From NCBI GenBank assembly GCA_022821145.1, contig JAJEEE010000016.1, forward strand, positions 1 to 40,692: DNA of 40,692 nt. The letters are read 5' to 3'. Both the position numbers and the translations under genes were made by a program. Each line of letters starts with the position of its first letter. Position 1 is the first letter of the stretch. The DNA is from Acidobacteriota bacterium (GTDB lineage: Bacteria > Acidobacteriota > Terriglobia > 20CM-2-55-15). This document shows positions 16,657-24,668 of the stretch, piece after piece. The notes beneath the pieces are model-generated. The model worked only from the letters and a program-made list of their open reading frames with translations. It was not told the DNA's origin and made no database searches.

Positions 16657-16738
16657 GCGCGTCTCCCGTCCAAATAAAAAGAGCCTCCAAATAGTTGATA
16701 ACAATAAGCCTCTCGATCGCAAGTCCCCCGCACCGAGG

Positions 16739-16767
16739 TTGCGGTTCCCCGACCCGCGGCATAAAAT
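16739..16767 (+). promoter_or_regulatory. Promoter of second tRNA-Ser copy
   Basis: TTGCGG, 17-base spacer, TAAAAT, duplicated with the tRNA from the copy at 15628-15656. It remains a good sigma-70-type promoter although the tRNA it drives is mismatched. Confidence 0.6.
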
Positions 16768-16815
16768 CGTCGTGGAGTTCCCTTGGGGATCTTCCCCATG
16801 CGTTCCCGGCGATCC

Positions 16816-16902
16816 GGAGCGATGTCCGAGAGGCCGAAGGAGCACACTTGGAAAGCGTGTGTGGGGGTAACTCCACCGTGGGTTCGAATCCCACTCTCTC
16901 CG
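16816..16902 (+). pseudogene. Degenerate second copy of tRNA-Ser (GGA)
   Basis: An 87-nt copy identical to the tRNA at 15706-15792 except for a few bases. Two changes break stems: acceptor GGAGCGA now gives C opposite T at the fifth pair, and the anticodon stem CACAC/GCGTG has an A opposite C. Anticodon GGA, variable arm and T arm are unchanged. It may still be charged weakly, but two uncompensated mismatches suggest decay. An annotation program would probably score it as a low-quality tRNA-Ser. Confidence 0.7.
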
Positions 16903-16966
16903 TCTGTGACGGGTTCGCGATGCTCGGCAGCGTGAGTCTGCCGAGACAGAGACGCCGTAATTCGCC

Positions 16967-17929
16967 TTGAGGCTCCTTTCCACCGAACGACCCGCTTCCT
17001 CCAGCCGCTACGCGAAAGTGTTCCTGATCCACAACCCGACGGCGGGTTGGTGGCGCGGGCGCGGCCCGAGGCAGGTCGCCCGCTCGACGCGCGAGTTGGA
17101 GCGTTGCGGCATGGCGGTGACCCTCTTGCCCACGACCGGCCCCGGCACGGCGACCGAACTGGCACGACACGCCGTCCGGCAAGGAGCGGACCTGATCGTG
17201 GTCTGCGGGGGGGACGGCACCGTCAACGAGGTGGTCTGCGGCATGGCGCGATCGCGCGTCCCGATGGCCGTGCTCCCAGCCGGTACGGCCAACGTTCTGG
17301 CCCGCGAGTTGAGGCTCCCGAGAAGGATCGGGGCGGCCGCGCGCGCCATTCCCTCGTCCACGCCCCGGCGTCTGGCGTTGGGGCTGGCCGGAAACCGTTA
17401 CTTCCTGCTGATGGCCGGCGTCGGGCTCGACGCGCAGGTGATTCGGAAACTGGAACCGGGATGGAAGCACCGGCTGGGGATCGCAAGTTATGTGCTCGAA
17501 GCGATCCGGCAGGCCATGTTCGAGACGCCGGCGGCGTTCATGGTCTCGACCGCCGACCGGCGGATCGAGGCAACGTTCGCGTGCATCAGCAAGTCGACCT
17601 ATTACGGGACGCTCCGCATGGTCCGCGAAGCGGACATGTTCTCGGAGAACTTCGTCGTGTATTGCTTTCGCCCGCGAAATCGCTTGCGTTACTTTCTTTA
17701 TGCATCGGCGCTGCTGATCGGATGCTTGCAACGGTTGGAGGACGTCATCTGCTTCCCGGCCCGCGAAGTTCACTGCGAACGGATCGAGCACGCGACCGGA
17801 GACGTGATGTTCCAGGTGGATGGCGAGCTTGCCGGCCGGCTGCCCTGCACCGTCGAGATCGTCCCGGACGCGCTGACCCTGCTCGTGCCCGGGTCGGCCG
17901 CAAGCCGTGACGAAGGCTCCGTGACATGA
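16967..17929 (+). CDS. Diacylglycerol/sphingosine-kinase-like lipid kinase
   Basis: A 320-aa protein of the DAGK/LCB5 family, which phosphorylates diacylglycerol or related lipids using ATP. The nucleotide site is seen as NPTAG (23-27), GGDGTVNEV (81-89) and PAGTANVLAR (104-113). The C-terminal half has the second lobe with GVGLDAQVIRKLE. The start is uncertain: TTG 16967 gives a 17-residue lead-in, and GTG 17018 directly before FLIHNPTAG is an alternative; neither has a strong ribosome-binding site. The stop overlaps the next gene's ATG (ATGA), coupling it to a potassium-channel gene. Confidence 0.87.
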   Translation: MRLLSTERPASSSRYAKVFLIHNPTAGWWRGRGPRQVARSTRELERCGMAVTLLPTTGPGTATELARHAVRQGADLIVVCGGDGTVNEVVCGMARSRVPMAVLPAGTANVLARELRLPRRIGAAARAIPSSTPRRLALGLAGNRYFLLMAGVGLDAQVIRKLEPGWKHRLGIASYVLEAIRQAMFETPAAFMVSTADRRIEATFACISKSTYYGTLRMVREADMFSENFVVYCFRPRNRLRYFLYASALLIGCLQRLEDVICFPAREVHCERIEHATGDVMFQVDGELAGRLPCTVEIVPDALTLLVPGSAASRDEGSVT

Positions 17930-18366
17930 TCCGCCAATTGATCTTGGGATCGTCGATGACGATGTTGAGCATCGCGATCCATGCCGGGTTCATAGCGGTC
18001 GCGGTGTGGGAAGTCCGCCGACGCGAAACGTGGCTCCGGCGTCCGCCGCTCATTCCGAAACTGGCCGGATCGCTCTGCGTCCTGTCGCTCTGGTTGATCG
18101 CGAGCATGACGCTGTCGGTCTGGTGCTGGACCCTCTACTTCTGGTGGCACGGCGCGGTCGGCGACCTGGAAACCGCGTTCTACTTCTCGCTGGTTTCGTT
18201 CACGACGCTGGGTTTCGGCGACGTCGTGCTGGACGAGCCGTTTCGTCTGGCGTCCGCGCTGCTGGCGGCCAACGGCCTCATCCTTTTCGGTCTGACCATG
18301 GCCGTACTCATCGACTTGATCCGAAGCCTGCACCCCATCGAGCCGGGGGAGGCTCCCGGGGAGTGA
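17926..18366 (+). CDS. Two-pore-domain-like K+ channel subunit
   Basis: A 146-aa membrane protein with a potassium selectivity filter TTLGFGDV (93-100). Helices lie at about 8-28, 46-74 and 108-130, with a pore helix before the filter, so this is a minimal Ion_trans_2 (Kcs-type) pore with one additional N-terminal helix and no cytoplasmic regulatory (RCK) domain. It would form a tetramer in the inner membrane. The four-base overlap with the lipid kinase gene suggests joint expression, and channel regulation by lipid phosphate is an attractive but untested idea. Confidence 0.85.
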   Translation: MIRQLILGSSMTMLSIAIHAGFIAVAVWEVRRRETWLRRPPLIPKLAGSLCVLSLWLIASMTLSVWCWTLYFWWHGAVGDLETAFYFSLVSFTTLGFGDVVLDEPFRLASALLAANGLILFGLTMAVLIDLIRSLHPIEPGEAPGE

Positions 18367-18400
18367 CGCCCGCCCGACCTCCGGTCGCCGGGACGTGTGC

Positions 18401-18406
18401 TATGAT
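18401..18406 (+). promoter_or_regulatory. Possible -10 element upstream of SRP RNA
   Basis: TATGAT, in the 180-base gap after the channel gene. No clear -35 is seen. Transcription from here would add about 130 nt before the recognisable SRP RNA core, so either a leader is processed or another start is used. Confidence 0.3.
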
Positions 18407-18545
18407 CACGCCGGGGCTGGGGAACGGCCACGGTCCGCAACGAGCCGGGCGCTCCGCGCATCGCTGATCCCTACAGAACCGAAAGATCCCGACGGACGGC
18501 TGCGGGCCCGTGATCGGCGCCCGCCCGGTCCGCTTGTCAGGCTCC

Positions 18546-18634
18546 GGGGGGCTGCGCAATCGGCGCCCGCGAACCCCGCCAGGTCCGGAAGGAAGCAACG
18601 GTAGCGGGTTCCCCGATGTGATGCAGTGTCCCCC
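18546..18634 (+). ncRNA. ffs: Signal recognition particle RNA (4.5S-type)
   Basis: About 89 nt folding into one long hairpin: GGGGGGCTGC at the 5' end pairs with GCAGTGTCCCCC at the 3' end, and GAACCCCGC pairs with GCGGGTTC around the conserved Ffh-binding apex AGGTCCGGAAGGAAGCA. The GGAA tetraloop and the symmetric and asymmetric loops are recognisable. It lies 33 bases before dnaX, an arrangement also known from Bacillus (scr-dnaX-ybaB-recR order). Confidence 0.93.
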
Positions 18635-18667
18635 GCGAGCCTGGCCCTCGGTCCGGGCCCCGTCCGC

Positions 18668-20158
18668 ATGAAATACCAGGTCATCGCACGCAAGTTCCGG
18701 CCGCAGGCGTTTCAGGAGGTCGTCGGCCAGGATCCCATCGTCCAGACCCTGCAAAACGCCATCCGGATGGACCGGATCGGCCACGCGTACCTGTTCAGCG
18801 GACCGCGCGGCGTGGGCAAGACCACGACCGCGCGGCTGCTGGCCAAGGCCCTGAACTGCGAGTCGGGCCCCACGCCGGAGCCGTGCAACGGCTGCCCCTC
18901 GTGCACGGAGATCGCCGGCGGCGGCTCGATCGACGTCCTGGAAATCGACGCGGCGTCCAACACGGGCGTCGACAGCATCCGCGAACTCAGGGAGAGCGCC
19001 CGGTACGCGCCGTCCCGCGACCGGTTCAAGATCTTCATCATCGACGAAGTCCACATGCTGTCGACGTCCGCCTTCAACGCGCTACTGAAGACGCTGGAGG
19101 AGCCCCCGCCGCACATCGCGTTCATCATGGCGACGACGGAGCGTCACAAGCTGCCGGCGACGATCCTGTCCCGCTGCCAGCAGTTCGCCTTCCGCACGAT
19201 CCCGCCGGCCGAGATCCGCGACCACCTCCGGAGCGTGGCCGGACGCGAGGGCGTGACGATCGGGGACGGCGCGCTGTCCTACGTGGTCCGGGCGGCGGAA
19301 GGCAGCATGCGCGACGCGCAGTCGCTGCTCGACCAGGTCATCGCTTTCGGAGGCCAGGAAATCGAAGACCGCGACGTTCGCGAGGTCCTGGGTTTCGTAC
19401 CGGCCGAGTTCCTGGACCGGGCGGTGGACGCCTTGATCCAAAGGGACTCCCGGACGCTGGTCGAGCTGGTCGGCGACGTGGTCGAGCAGGGCCTCCACCT
19501 CCAGCAGTTCGTGCGGGAGCTGCTCGCGCGAGTCCGCGACCTCCTGCTGGCCAGGGTTGGAATCGGGGACGCGATCCTCGGCAGCGCGGGGGAGCGCGAC
19601 GCGATCGCGAGGCAGTCGGAAGCGTTCTCGGAACAGGACCTGGTGCGTTTCTTCGACGTCCTGCTCAAGCTCGAGAACGACCTGCGGTGGACCGCCGAGC
19701 CCCGATTCCACCTCGAGGTGGGTTGCGTCAAGCTCGCGAAAGTCGCACAGCTTCGCGACATCGAGGACCTGATTCGAGAAATGAAAGGCGGCTCAGCCTC
19801 CCGGCCGCAACTCGAAGAGCGGCCCGGGAGGCCGGCGGCGCCGGCCCTTCGCGCGCCGGGGGCCGGCCCCGATCCCGTAGCGGTGGCGGCGGAACCCGAG
19901 GCGACGCCCCCCGCCCGTTCCGAACCGCCGGAAACCGGCCCGGACGGCCCGCCCGATCCAACGCGGGACTCCGTGGCCGCGCAACCGCTGGTCCAGGGTT
20001 TCCTGGACGTGTTCCGCGGCGAAATCATTCGCGTTGAAAGCGCCGACGCGGACGTCGAAAGCGCCGACGCGCGCGTCGAAAGCGCCGACGGGTCTTCCGA
20101 CGCAGCGGAGGCGAGCGGCGGGTCCGACGAATCCTCCAGCCAGGGAGCGTCCCGATGA
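18668..20158 (+). CDS. dnaX: DNA polymerase III subunit gamma/tau
   Basis: A 496-aa clamp-loader ATPase. Walker A GPRGVGKT (45-52), zinc cysteines C64/C73/C76/C79, Walker B IIDEVHM (D126-H129) and sensor SRC (168-170) are present, followed by the DnaX lid and collar (to about 370). The C-terminal third is Pro/Ala-rich, ending in a tripled VESADA repeat, and is shorter than the tau region of enteric bacteria. No slippery A-run for programmed frameshifting was noticed. ATG 18668 is chosen because MKYQVIARKFRP is the conserved N-terminus. The stop overlaps the ybaB ATG. Confidence 0.96.
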   Translation: MKYQVIARKFRPQAFQEVVGQDPIVQTLQNAIRMDRIGHAYLFSGPRGVGKTTTARLLAKALNCESGPTPEPCNGCPSCTEIAGGGSIDVLEIDAASNTGVDSIRELRESARYAPSRDRFKIFIIDEVHMLSTSAFNALLKTLEEPPPHIAFIMATTERHKLPATILSRCQQFAFRTIPPAEIRDHLRSVAGREGVTIGDGALSYVVRAAEGSMRDAQSLLDQVIAFGGQEIEDRDVREVLGFVPAEFLDRAVDALIQRDSRTLVELVGDVVEQGLHLQQFVRELLARVRDLLLARVGIGDAILGSAGERDAIARQSEAFSEQDLVRFFDVLLKLENDLRWTAEPRFHLEVGCVKLAKVAQLRDIEDLIREMKGGSASRPQLEERPGRPAAPALRAPGAGPDPVAVAAEPEATPPARSEPPETGPDGPPDPTRDSVAAQPLVQGFLDVFRGEIIRVESADADVESADARVESADGSSDAAEASGGSDESSSQGASR

Positions 20159-20454
20159 AGAACATGCAACAGATGATGCAGCAGGCCCAGAAGATGCAGG
20201 AAGAACTGCAGAAACAGATGGAGCAGACCGTGGTCGAAGCCAGTGCAGGCGGCGGCATGGTCGCGGTCCGCATGAACGGCGCCAAGCGGCTTCTGACAAT
20301 CGAGATCGATCCGGAGATCCTCGCCGCCGACGACCGGGACATGCTTCAGGACCTGATCGTGGCCGCGGTCAACGAGGCCGCGCGTCGCGCCGACGAAACG
20401 GTTCAGGGGCAGCTCGGAAGCCTGACGGCGGGACTCAAGTTCCCCGGACTTTAG
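20155..20454 (+). CDS. ybaB: YbaB/EbfC nucleoid-associated protein
   Basis: A 99-aa YbaB/EbfC-family DNA-binding protein. The start MKNMQQMMQQAQKMQEELQK, GGGMVAVRMNGAKRLLTIEIDP and the C-terminal LTAGLKFPGL are hallmark stretches. The family forms dimers that bind DNA. ATG 20155 overlaps the dnaX stop (ATGA), and recR follows after 8 bases, giving the widely conserved dnaX-ybaB-recR operon. Confidence 0.95.
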   Translation: MKNMQQMMQQAQKMQEELQKQMEQTVVEASAGGGMVAVRMNGAKRLLTIEIDPEILAADDRDMLQDLIVAAVNEAARRADETVQGQLGSLTAGLKFPGL

Positions 20455-20462
20455 GCCGATCC

Positions 20463-21062
20463 ATGAGCGAGATCGCGGAACCGGTCGCCCGGCTCATCGA
20501 GAGCTTCAAGAAGCTGCCTGGGATCGGCGCCAAGTCGGCGCAGCGGATGGCGTTCCACATCCTGAAGATGGAGCGGGAAGAGGCCGAGGAGATGGCCGGC
20601 GCGATCGTGGACATGAAGACGCGCATCCGGCACTGTTCGGTCTGCGGCAATCTCACCGACGTCGATCCGTGCCGGTTCTGCGTCCACCCGGCCCGCGACG
20701 AGCGGCTGCTCTGCATCGTCGAGGAATCGCACAACATCCTTCCGATCGAGAACACCCACGCGTTCAAGGGCCGGTATCACGTGCTGATGGGGGCGATCTC
20801 TCCCCTGAAGGGGATCGGGCCGGAGCAGTTGAACGTTAAACCCCTGATCGACAGGCTCCAGGCAGGAGCCGTGGAGGAAGTCATCGTGGCGACCAACCCG
20901 AACGTCGAAGGCGAGACCACGGCCCTCTACCTGTCGAAAGTGCTCAAGCCTCTGGGGGTGCGGGTGACGCGGCTGGCCATGGGCCTTCCCGTCGGCGGCG
21001 ACCTCGACTACGCCGACGCGGTCACGATGAGCAAGGCCCTGGAAGGGCGCCGCGAGTTCTGA
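20463..21062 (+). CDS. recR: Recombination mediator RecR
   Basis: A 199-aa RecR, which with RecO/RecF loads RecA on gapped DNA. Helix-hairpin-helix LPGIGAKSAQRMAFH (about 18-32), zinc finger C58/C61/C70/C73 and the Toprim motif (LCIVEES...GRYHVLMGAISPLKGIGPE) are intact; VATNPNVEGETTALYL and RLAMGLPVGGDLDYAD are standard. Length matches the family. ATG 20463 follows the ybaB stop closely. Confidence 0.97.
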   Translation: MSEIAEPVARLIESFKKLPGIGAKSAQRMAFHILKMEREEAEEMAGAIVDMKTRIRHCSVCGNLTDVDPCRFCVHPARDERLLCIVEESHNILPIENTHAFKGRYHVLMGAISPLKGIGPEQLNVKPLIDRLQAGAVEEVIVATNPNVEGETTALYLSKVLKPLGVRVTRLAMGLPVGGDLDYADAVTMSKALEGRREF

Positions 21063-21065
21063 CGC

Positions 21066-21091
21066 CCGGAAGCCGCGAGCCGCTATTCCGG
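21066..21091. terminator. Hairpin between convergent recR and nifU-like genes
   Basis: CCGGAA ... TTCCGG inverted repeat with a 14-base loop in the 20-base gap, overlapping the end of the minus-strand gene. A shared bidirectional terminator is plausible; there is no T-tract. Confidence 0.3.
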
Positions 21092-21391
21092 AATCAACGC
21101 CTCGAACCCGGGGACGGCGTCCTTCAGCTTCTTCTCGATTCCGAAGCGCAGCGTCAGGGCCGCGCTGGGGCAGCCGACGCACGCGCCGACGAGCCGCACG
21201 CGGACGGAACGGCCGGCGAACGCGACGATCTCGATGTCGCCGCCGTCCGCCTGCAGCGCGGGGCGCACGGCGTCCAGGACGGCCTCGACCCGGGCTTCGA
21301 ACCCGCCGCCGTCGACGTGAATCTCCCGACCCGTCGTCGGCGCGGGCGGGGGATCGAGTCGGACACCGAGCACACGGGCCAGGAAGCCCAT
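21083..21391 (-). CDS. NifU C-terminal-domain protein (Fe-S scaffold/carrier)
   Basis: A 102-aa protein with a NifU-like domain: LQADGGDIEIVAF (about 47-59) and the CVGCPSA motif (C71, C74) that holds a transient [4Fe-4S] cluster. The first ~25 residues are a short non-conserved lead. It belongs to the Nfu group, which delivers clusters to apo-proteins. It starts five bases after lipA; lipoyl synthase consumes its auxiliary cluster and needs Nfu for repair in known systems, so the operon makes functional sense. Confidence 0.92.
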   Translation of the reverse strand: MGFLARVLGVRLDPPPAPTTGREIHVDGGGFEARVEAVLDAVRPALQADGGDIEIVAFAGRSVRVRLVGACVGCPSAALTLRFGIEKKLKDAVPGFEALIPE

Positions 21392-21396
21392 CGGCC

Positions 21397-22272
21397 TCAG
21401 GCCCCCGCGCCGGTCCTCACCATGTCGTCGAACACGTCTTCGGCATGGTAGGAGCTGCGCACCAGGGGTCCGGAAAAGACCCAGCGAATGCCGGCGGCGC
21501 GGCCGATCCCGGCCAGTTCGTCGAACTCCTCCGGGGTGTAGTAGCGCCGGATGGCCGCGTGCCGGGGGGTGGGCTGGAGGTATTGGCCGACGGTCAGGAT
21601 GTCGACGCCGGCGTCGGCAACGTCACGGATCAGGTCCGCGATCTCGTCCGGGTCCTCACCGAGCCCGATCATGACGCCCGTCTTCGTGAACGGGACCGCG
21701 CCCGAGCGCCGGGCCGCGCTCAGGAGATCGAGGGCGACGCGATAGTCCGACTTGAAACGGACGTCCGGATACAACCGTTCCACCGTCTCCACGTTGTGAG
21801 AGAAGATGTCGGGACCGGAATCCAGGACCATTCGGAGCGCCGCGCGGGAACCCTGGAAGTCGGGTGTCAGCAACTCGATCTTGACCCCGGGATCGAGGCG
21901 GCGAATGTGGCGGACCGTCTCCGCGAATACGCCGGCGCCGCCGTCGGCCAGGTCGTCGCGGTCCACCGAGGTCACGACGGCGTGCTTCAGCCCCAGCCTC
22001 GTGACGGCGCGGGCCACGCGGAGCGGCTCGTCCGTGTCCACGGATCCCGGCCGCCCTGAGCGGACGGCGCAGTAGGCGCAGGCTCGGGTGCAGACGTCGC
22101 CGAGGATCATGAACGTGGCGGTCCGGAGCCGGCCCCAGCACTCGGCGATATTGGGGCAACGGGCGTCCTCGCAGACCGTGTTCAGGCCCTCGGACCGCAC
22201 CGTCCGGCGAACGGACAGGAAGTTCTCGCCGCCCGGCAACCGCACCTTCAGCCACGGCGGATGACGCCCCAT
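21397..22272 (-). CDS. lipA: Lipoyl synthase
   Basis: A 291-aa radical SAM enzyme inserting two sulfurs into octanoyl groups on lipoyl domains. The auxiliary cluster cysteines are C34, C39 and C45 (CEDARCPNIAEC); the SAM cluster is CTRACAYC (C61, C65, C68). The terminal GPLVRSSYHAEDVF carries the conserved serine ligand region. The ATG at 22272 overlaps the rng stop (TGATG), and nifU-like follows, so cluster supply is co-expressed. Confidence 0.97.
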   Translation of the reverse strand: MGRHPPWLKVRLPGGENFLSVRRTVRSEGLNTVCEDARCPNIAECWGRLRTATFMILGDVCTRACAYCAVRSGRPGSVDTDEPLRVARAVTRLGLKHAVVTSVDRDDLADGGAGVFAETVRHIRRLDPGVKIELLTPDFQGSRAALRMVLDSGPDIFSHNVETVERLYPDVRFKSDYRVALDLLSAARRSGAVPFTKTGVMIGLGEDPDEIADLIRDVADAGVDILTVGQYLQPTPRHAAIRRYYTPEEFDELAGIGRAAGIRWVFSGPLVRSSYHAEDVFDDMVRTGAGA

Positions 22273-24668
22273 CACTCGTAGACGTCGAAGCGTTCGGCCG
22301 GCAGCGTCGGATCGCTCTGGATGCGGATGTCCTTCCGCGATTCCTCCTCGATCTCGGTCAGGTCCACGAACTCGGCGGCCTTCAACGCCTTGGCCACGTC
22401 CGGACCCACGCGAACCGTCACTTCCTCGCCTTCGACCTGCCCCAGCATCTTTCGGAGCTCCTGGCGGATCTCGTAACAGACCGTCTCGATCGCCTTGACG
22501 TAACCGGAACCGGAGCAGCGCGGACACGGCGTTCCCAGCACGCGTTCCAACGACGCGTGCGTGCGTTTCCGCGTTATCGCGACCAGACCGAAATCGTTGA
22601 ACTGGAGAATTTTCGATGGGAACCGGTCCTTCTGGAGCGCCTCCTCCAGCGCCTGCATCACGCGCTGGCGGTTCTTGCGCTCCTCCATGTCGATGAAGTC
22701 GACCACGATGATCCCGCCCAGGTTCCGCAAGCGGAGCTGTCGGACGATCTCTTGCACCGCGTCGAGGTTGGTCCGGACGATCGTGTCTTCGAGGCGATTG
22801 GACTTGCCGACGAACTTGCCGGTGTTGACGTCGATCGCGACGAGCGCTTCCGTCTGGTTGACGACGATGTAACCGCCCGACTTCAGCCATACCTTCGAAC
22901 GCATGGCCTTGTCGATTTCCTGTTGCAGTCCGTATTCCTCGAAGATGGGCGTGTTCTTCAAGTGCAACTTGACGCGATTGACCAGAGACGGCTGGAACTT
23001 GCTGACGAAGTCCAGGACCTTCGCGTACTCAATCTCGCTGTCGAGCCGGATCGCCTTGAAGTCATCCGAAAGCTGGTCGCGAAGCACGCGCTCGACCAGG
23101 CCGAGATCGCTGTGAATGGCCGCCGGCGCCGACGCGCGCTCGCTCCGTTCGCGGATCTCCTTCCACAACTCGGACAGAAAACGCAGGTCTCGAACGAACT
23201 CCGCCTCGTCGCGCCCCTCGGCCGCCGTACGCACGATGAAACCGCCCTGCAGGTCCTGCCGGTTCTCGGCGATCACGCGGCGCAACCGCGCGCGCTCCTC
23301 GCCGGACGCGATCTTCCGCGATACGCCGACGTGATCGACGGTCGGCATGTACACCAGGTACCGCCCGGGAAGCGCGACGTGGGACGTGATTCTCGCCCCC
23401 TTCTTGCCCAGCGGCTCCTTGGAGACCTGGACCAGAATCTCCTGACCTTCCTTGAGCAGATCGGAAATGGTCGGGGTCGGGGCTGCGCCGGCCGCGTCGT
23501 CCGAATCGGAGGATCCGCCCGCCCGCCGCCGTGTGCGCGAAGGCGCCTTTCGAGTCAACGCCCCGCTGGAGCCGCGATCGATGATTCGCGCCCGCCGGAC
23601 TTCTCCATCCGGCGGGTCATCGCCGGCCGCGTCCTCGCCGGCGGGTGACGCCGCCTCCGTGGCGTCGTCAACCGGTTCGGCTTCGACCGGGGCCGGCGGA
23701 GGCCCCTCGTCCGGTCCGGGATTCTCGACGACGGGCTGTGGCGGGTCCGACGAACCCGCGGGGCGTTCCACCAAAGCGTCAACGCCGCCGGACGGTTCGT
23801 CGTCGGAAGCCGCAGCGGGCGCGGCTTCCGCCGGCGCAGCCGGCGCGGCTTCCGCCCGTCCCTCGGGCGCGGCCTCCGCCCGTCCGTCGGGCGCGGCGTC
23901 CGACACTGGCGCTGTCGATTCGGAACCCTTCCCGGAGACGTCATCGAGCGGGGACGCCCCGGCCCGGTACTTCTTCAGAGACTCGCCCGGCAGAACCGGA
24001 ATCTCACCGGCTTCGCCGGATACCTGGGGCTCGGCACGGGATTCGGATCGGGTTTCGAATGAAGGAATCCGGGTGCGGCTCTTCGGCCGGTCGCCGCGGC
24101 GACTGCTGCGCCGTTCCCCATCCAGGTCCGGGCTGCGATCCGAGTGCCCGCCCGGGGCGCGCGGCGGCCGGGACGGACTCTCGACGCGCCCCCCCCGATC
24201 GGGCGCTTCCGGAAGGTCCGTCGCATCCGGTCGTCGGGCCTCGTCCGGTTTTCCCGGCGCGTCGTCCGCGCGTCCGGACGCGGCGTCAGGCCCGGACACC
24301 GTCGCTTGCGCGGAAGGCTCGACGGGTTCGCGCGGCTTGCGATCCCGGCCGCGCGCGCGGGATCGTCCGTTCGCGCGGCGCGCGTCCCCGGACAGGGCCG
24401 CGTCCTCGGCGCCCGATACCATCCGCTCGTACTCGTCGGTGTCATCGATGAAATCCGAGACGTACAGGAAGGCGTCGCGTTCGAGCCCGATATCGACGAA
24501 CGCGGACTGCATGCCCGGCAGCACCTTCGTCACGCGGCCCTTGTAGATGTTGCCGGCGATCCCCTGGGAGCGCCGGCGTTCGATCAGGAACTCGACCAGG
24601 TCGCCGTCCTCGATGACGGCGACGCGTGTCTCTTGGGGTATGGAAGAGATGACCAGTTCTTTGCGCAT
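22272..24668 (-). CDS. rng: Ribonuclease E/G with large disordered insertion
   Basis: A 798-aa RNase G/E-family enzyme. The N-terminal S1 domain (NIYKGRVTKVLPGMQSAFVDIG, about 40-61) is split after SDFIDD by an insertion of about 320 residues (79-400), rich in Pro, Ala, Asp, Arg and Ser, with repeats such as AEAAPxAxAE. The family resumes at TISDLLKEGQEILVQVSKEP; AIDVNTGKFVGKS and VVDFIDMEERKNR supply the Mg-binding aspartates, and CPRCSGSG is the Zn-link. It cuts 5'-monophosphate RNAs, including rRNA precursors. ATG 24668 was chosen since MRKELVISS is conserved. The insertion contains scattered basic stretches that may bind RNA or partners, replacing the C-terminal scaffold of RNase E. Confidence 0.93.
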   Translation of the reverse strand: MRKELVISSIPQETRVAVIEDGDLVEFLIERRRSQGIAGNIYKGRVTKVLPGMQSAFVDIGLERDAFLYVSDFIDDTDEYERMVSGAEDAALSGDARRANGRSRARGRDRKPREPVEPSAQATVSGPDAASGRADDAPGKPDEARRPDATDLPEAPDRGGRVESPSRPPRAPGGHSDRSPDLDGERRSSRRGDRPKSRTRIPSFETRSESRAEPQVSGEAGEIPVLPGESLKKYRAGASPLDDVSGKGSESTAPVSDAAPDGRAEAAPEGRAEAAPAAPAEAAPAAASDDEPSGGVDALVERPAGSSDPPQPVVENPGPDEGPPPAPVEAEPVDDATEAASPAGEDAAGDDPPDGEVRRARIIDRGSSGALTRKAPSRTRRRAGGSSDSDDAAGAAPTPTISDLLKEGQEILVQVSKEPLGKKGARITSHVALPGRYLVYMPTVDHVGVSRKIASGEERARLRRVIAENRQDLQGGFIVRTAAEGRDEAEFVRDLRFLSELWKEIRERSERASAPAAIHSDLGLVERVLRDQLSDDFKAIRLDSEIEYAKVLDFVSKFQPSLVNRVKLHLKNTPIFEEYGLQQEIDKAMRSKVWLKSGGYIVVNQTEALVAIDVNTGKFVGKSNRLEDTIVRTNLDAVQEIVRQLRLRNLGGIIVVDFIDMEERKNRQRVMQALEEALQKDRFPSKILQFNDFGLVAITRKRTHASLERVLGTPCPRCSGSGYVKAIETVCYEIRQELRKMLGQVEGEEVTVRVGPDVAKALKAAEFVDLTEIEEESRKDIRIQSDPTLPAERFDVYE

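Noticed and set aside
15793-16815. Prophage or integrative element at tRNA-Ser
   Set aside because: No integrase, recombinase or phage gene was found between the two tRNA copies; only the PIN locus is present.
18414-18545. Large SRP RNA with an Alu domain
   Set aside because: No Alu-domain motifs could be identified upstream of the core; the short hairpin closes well by itself.
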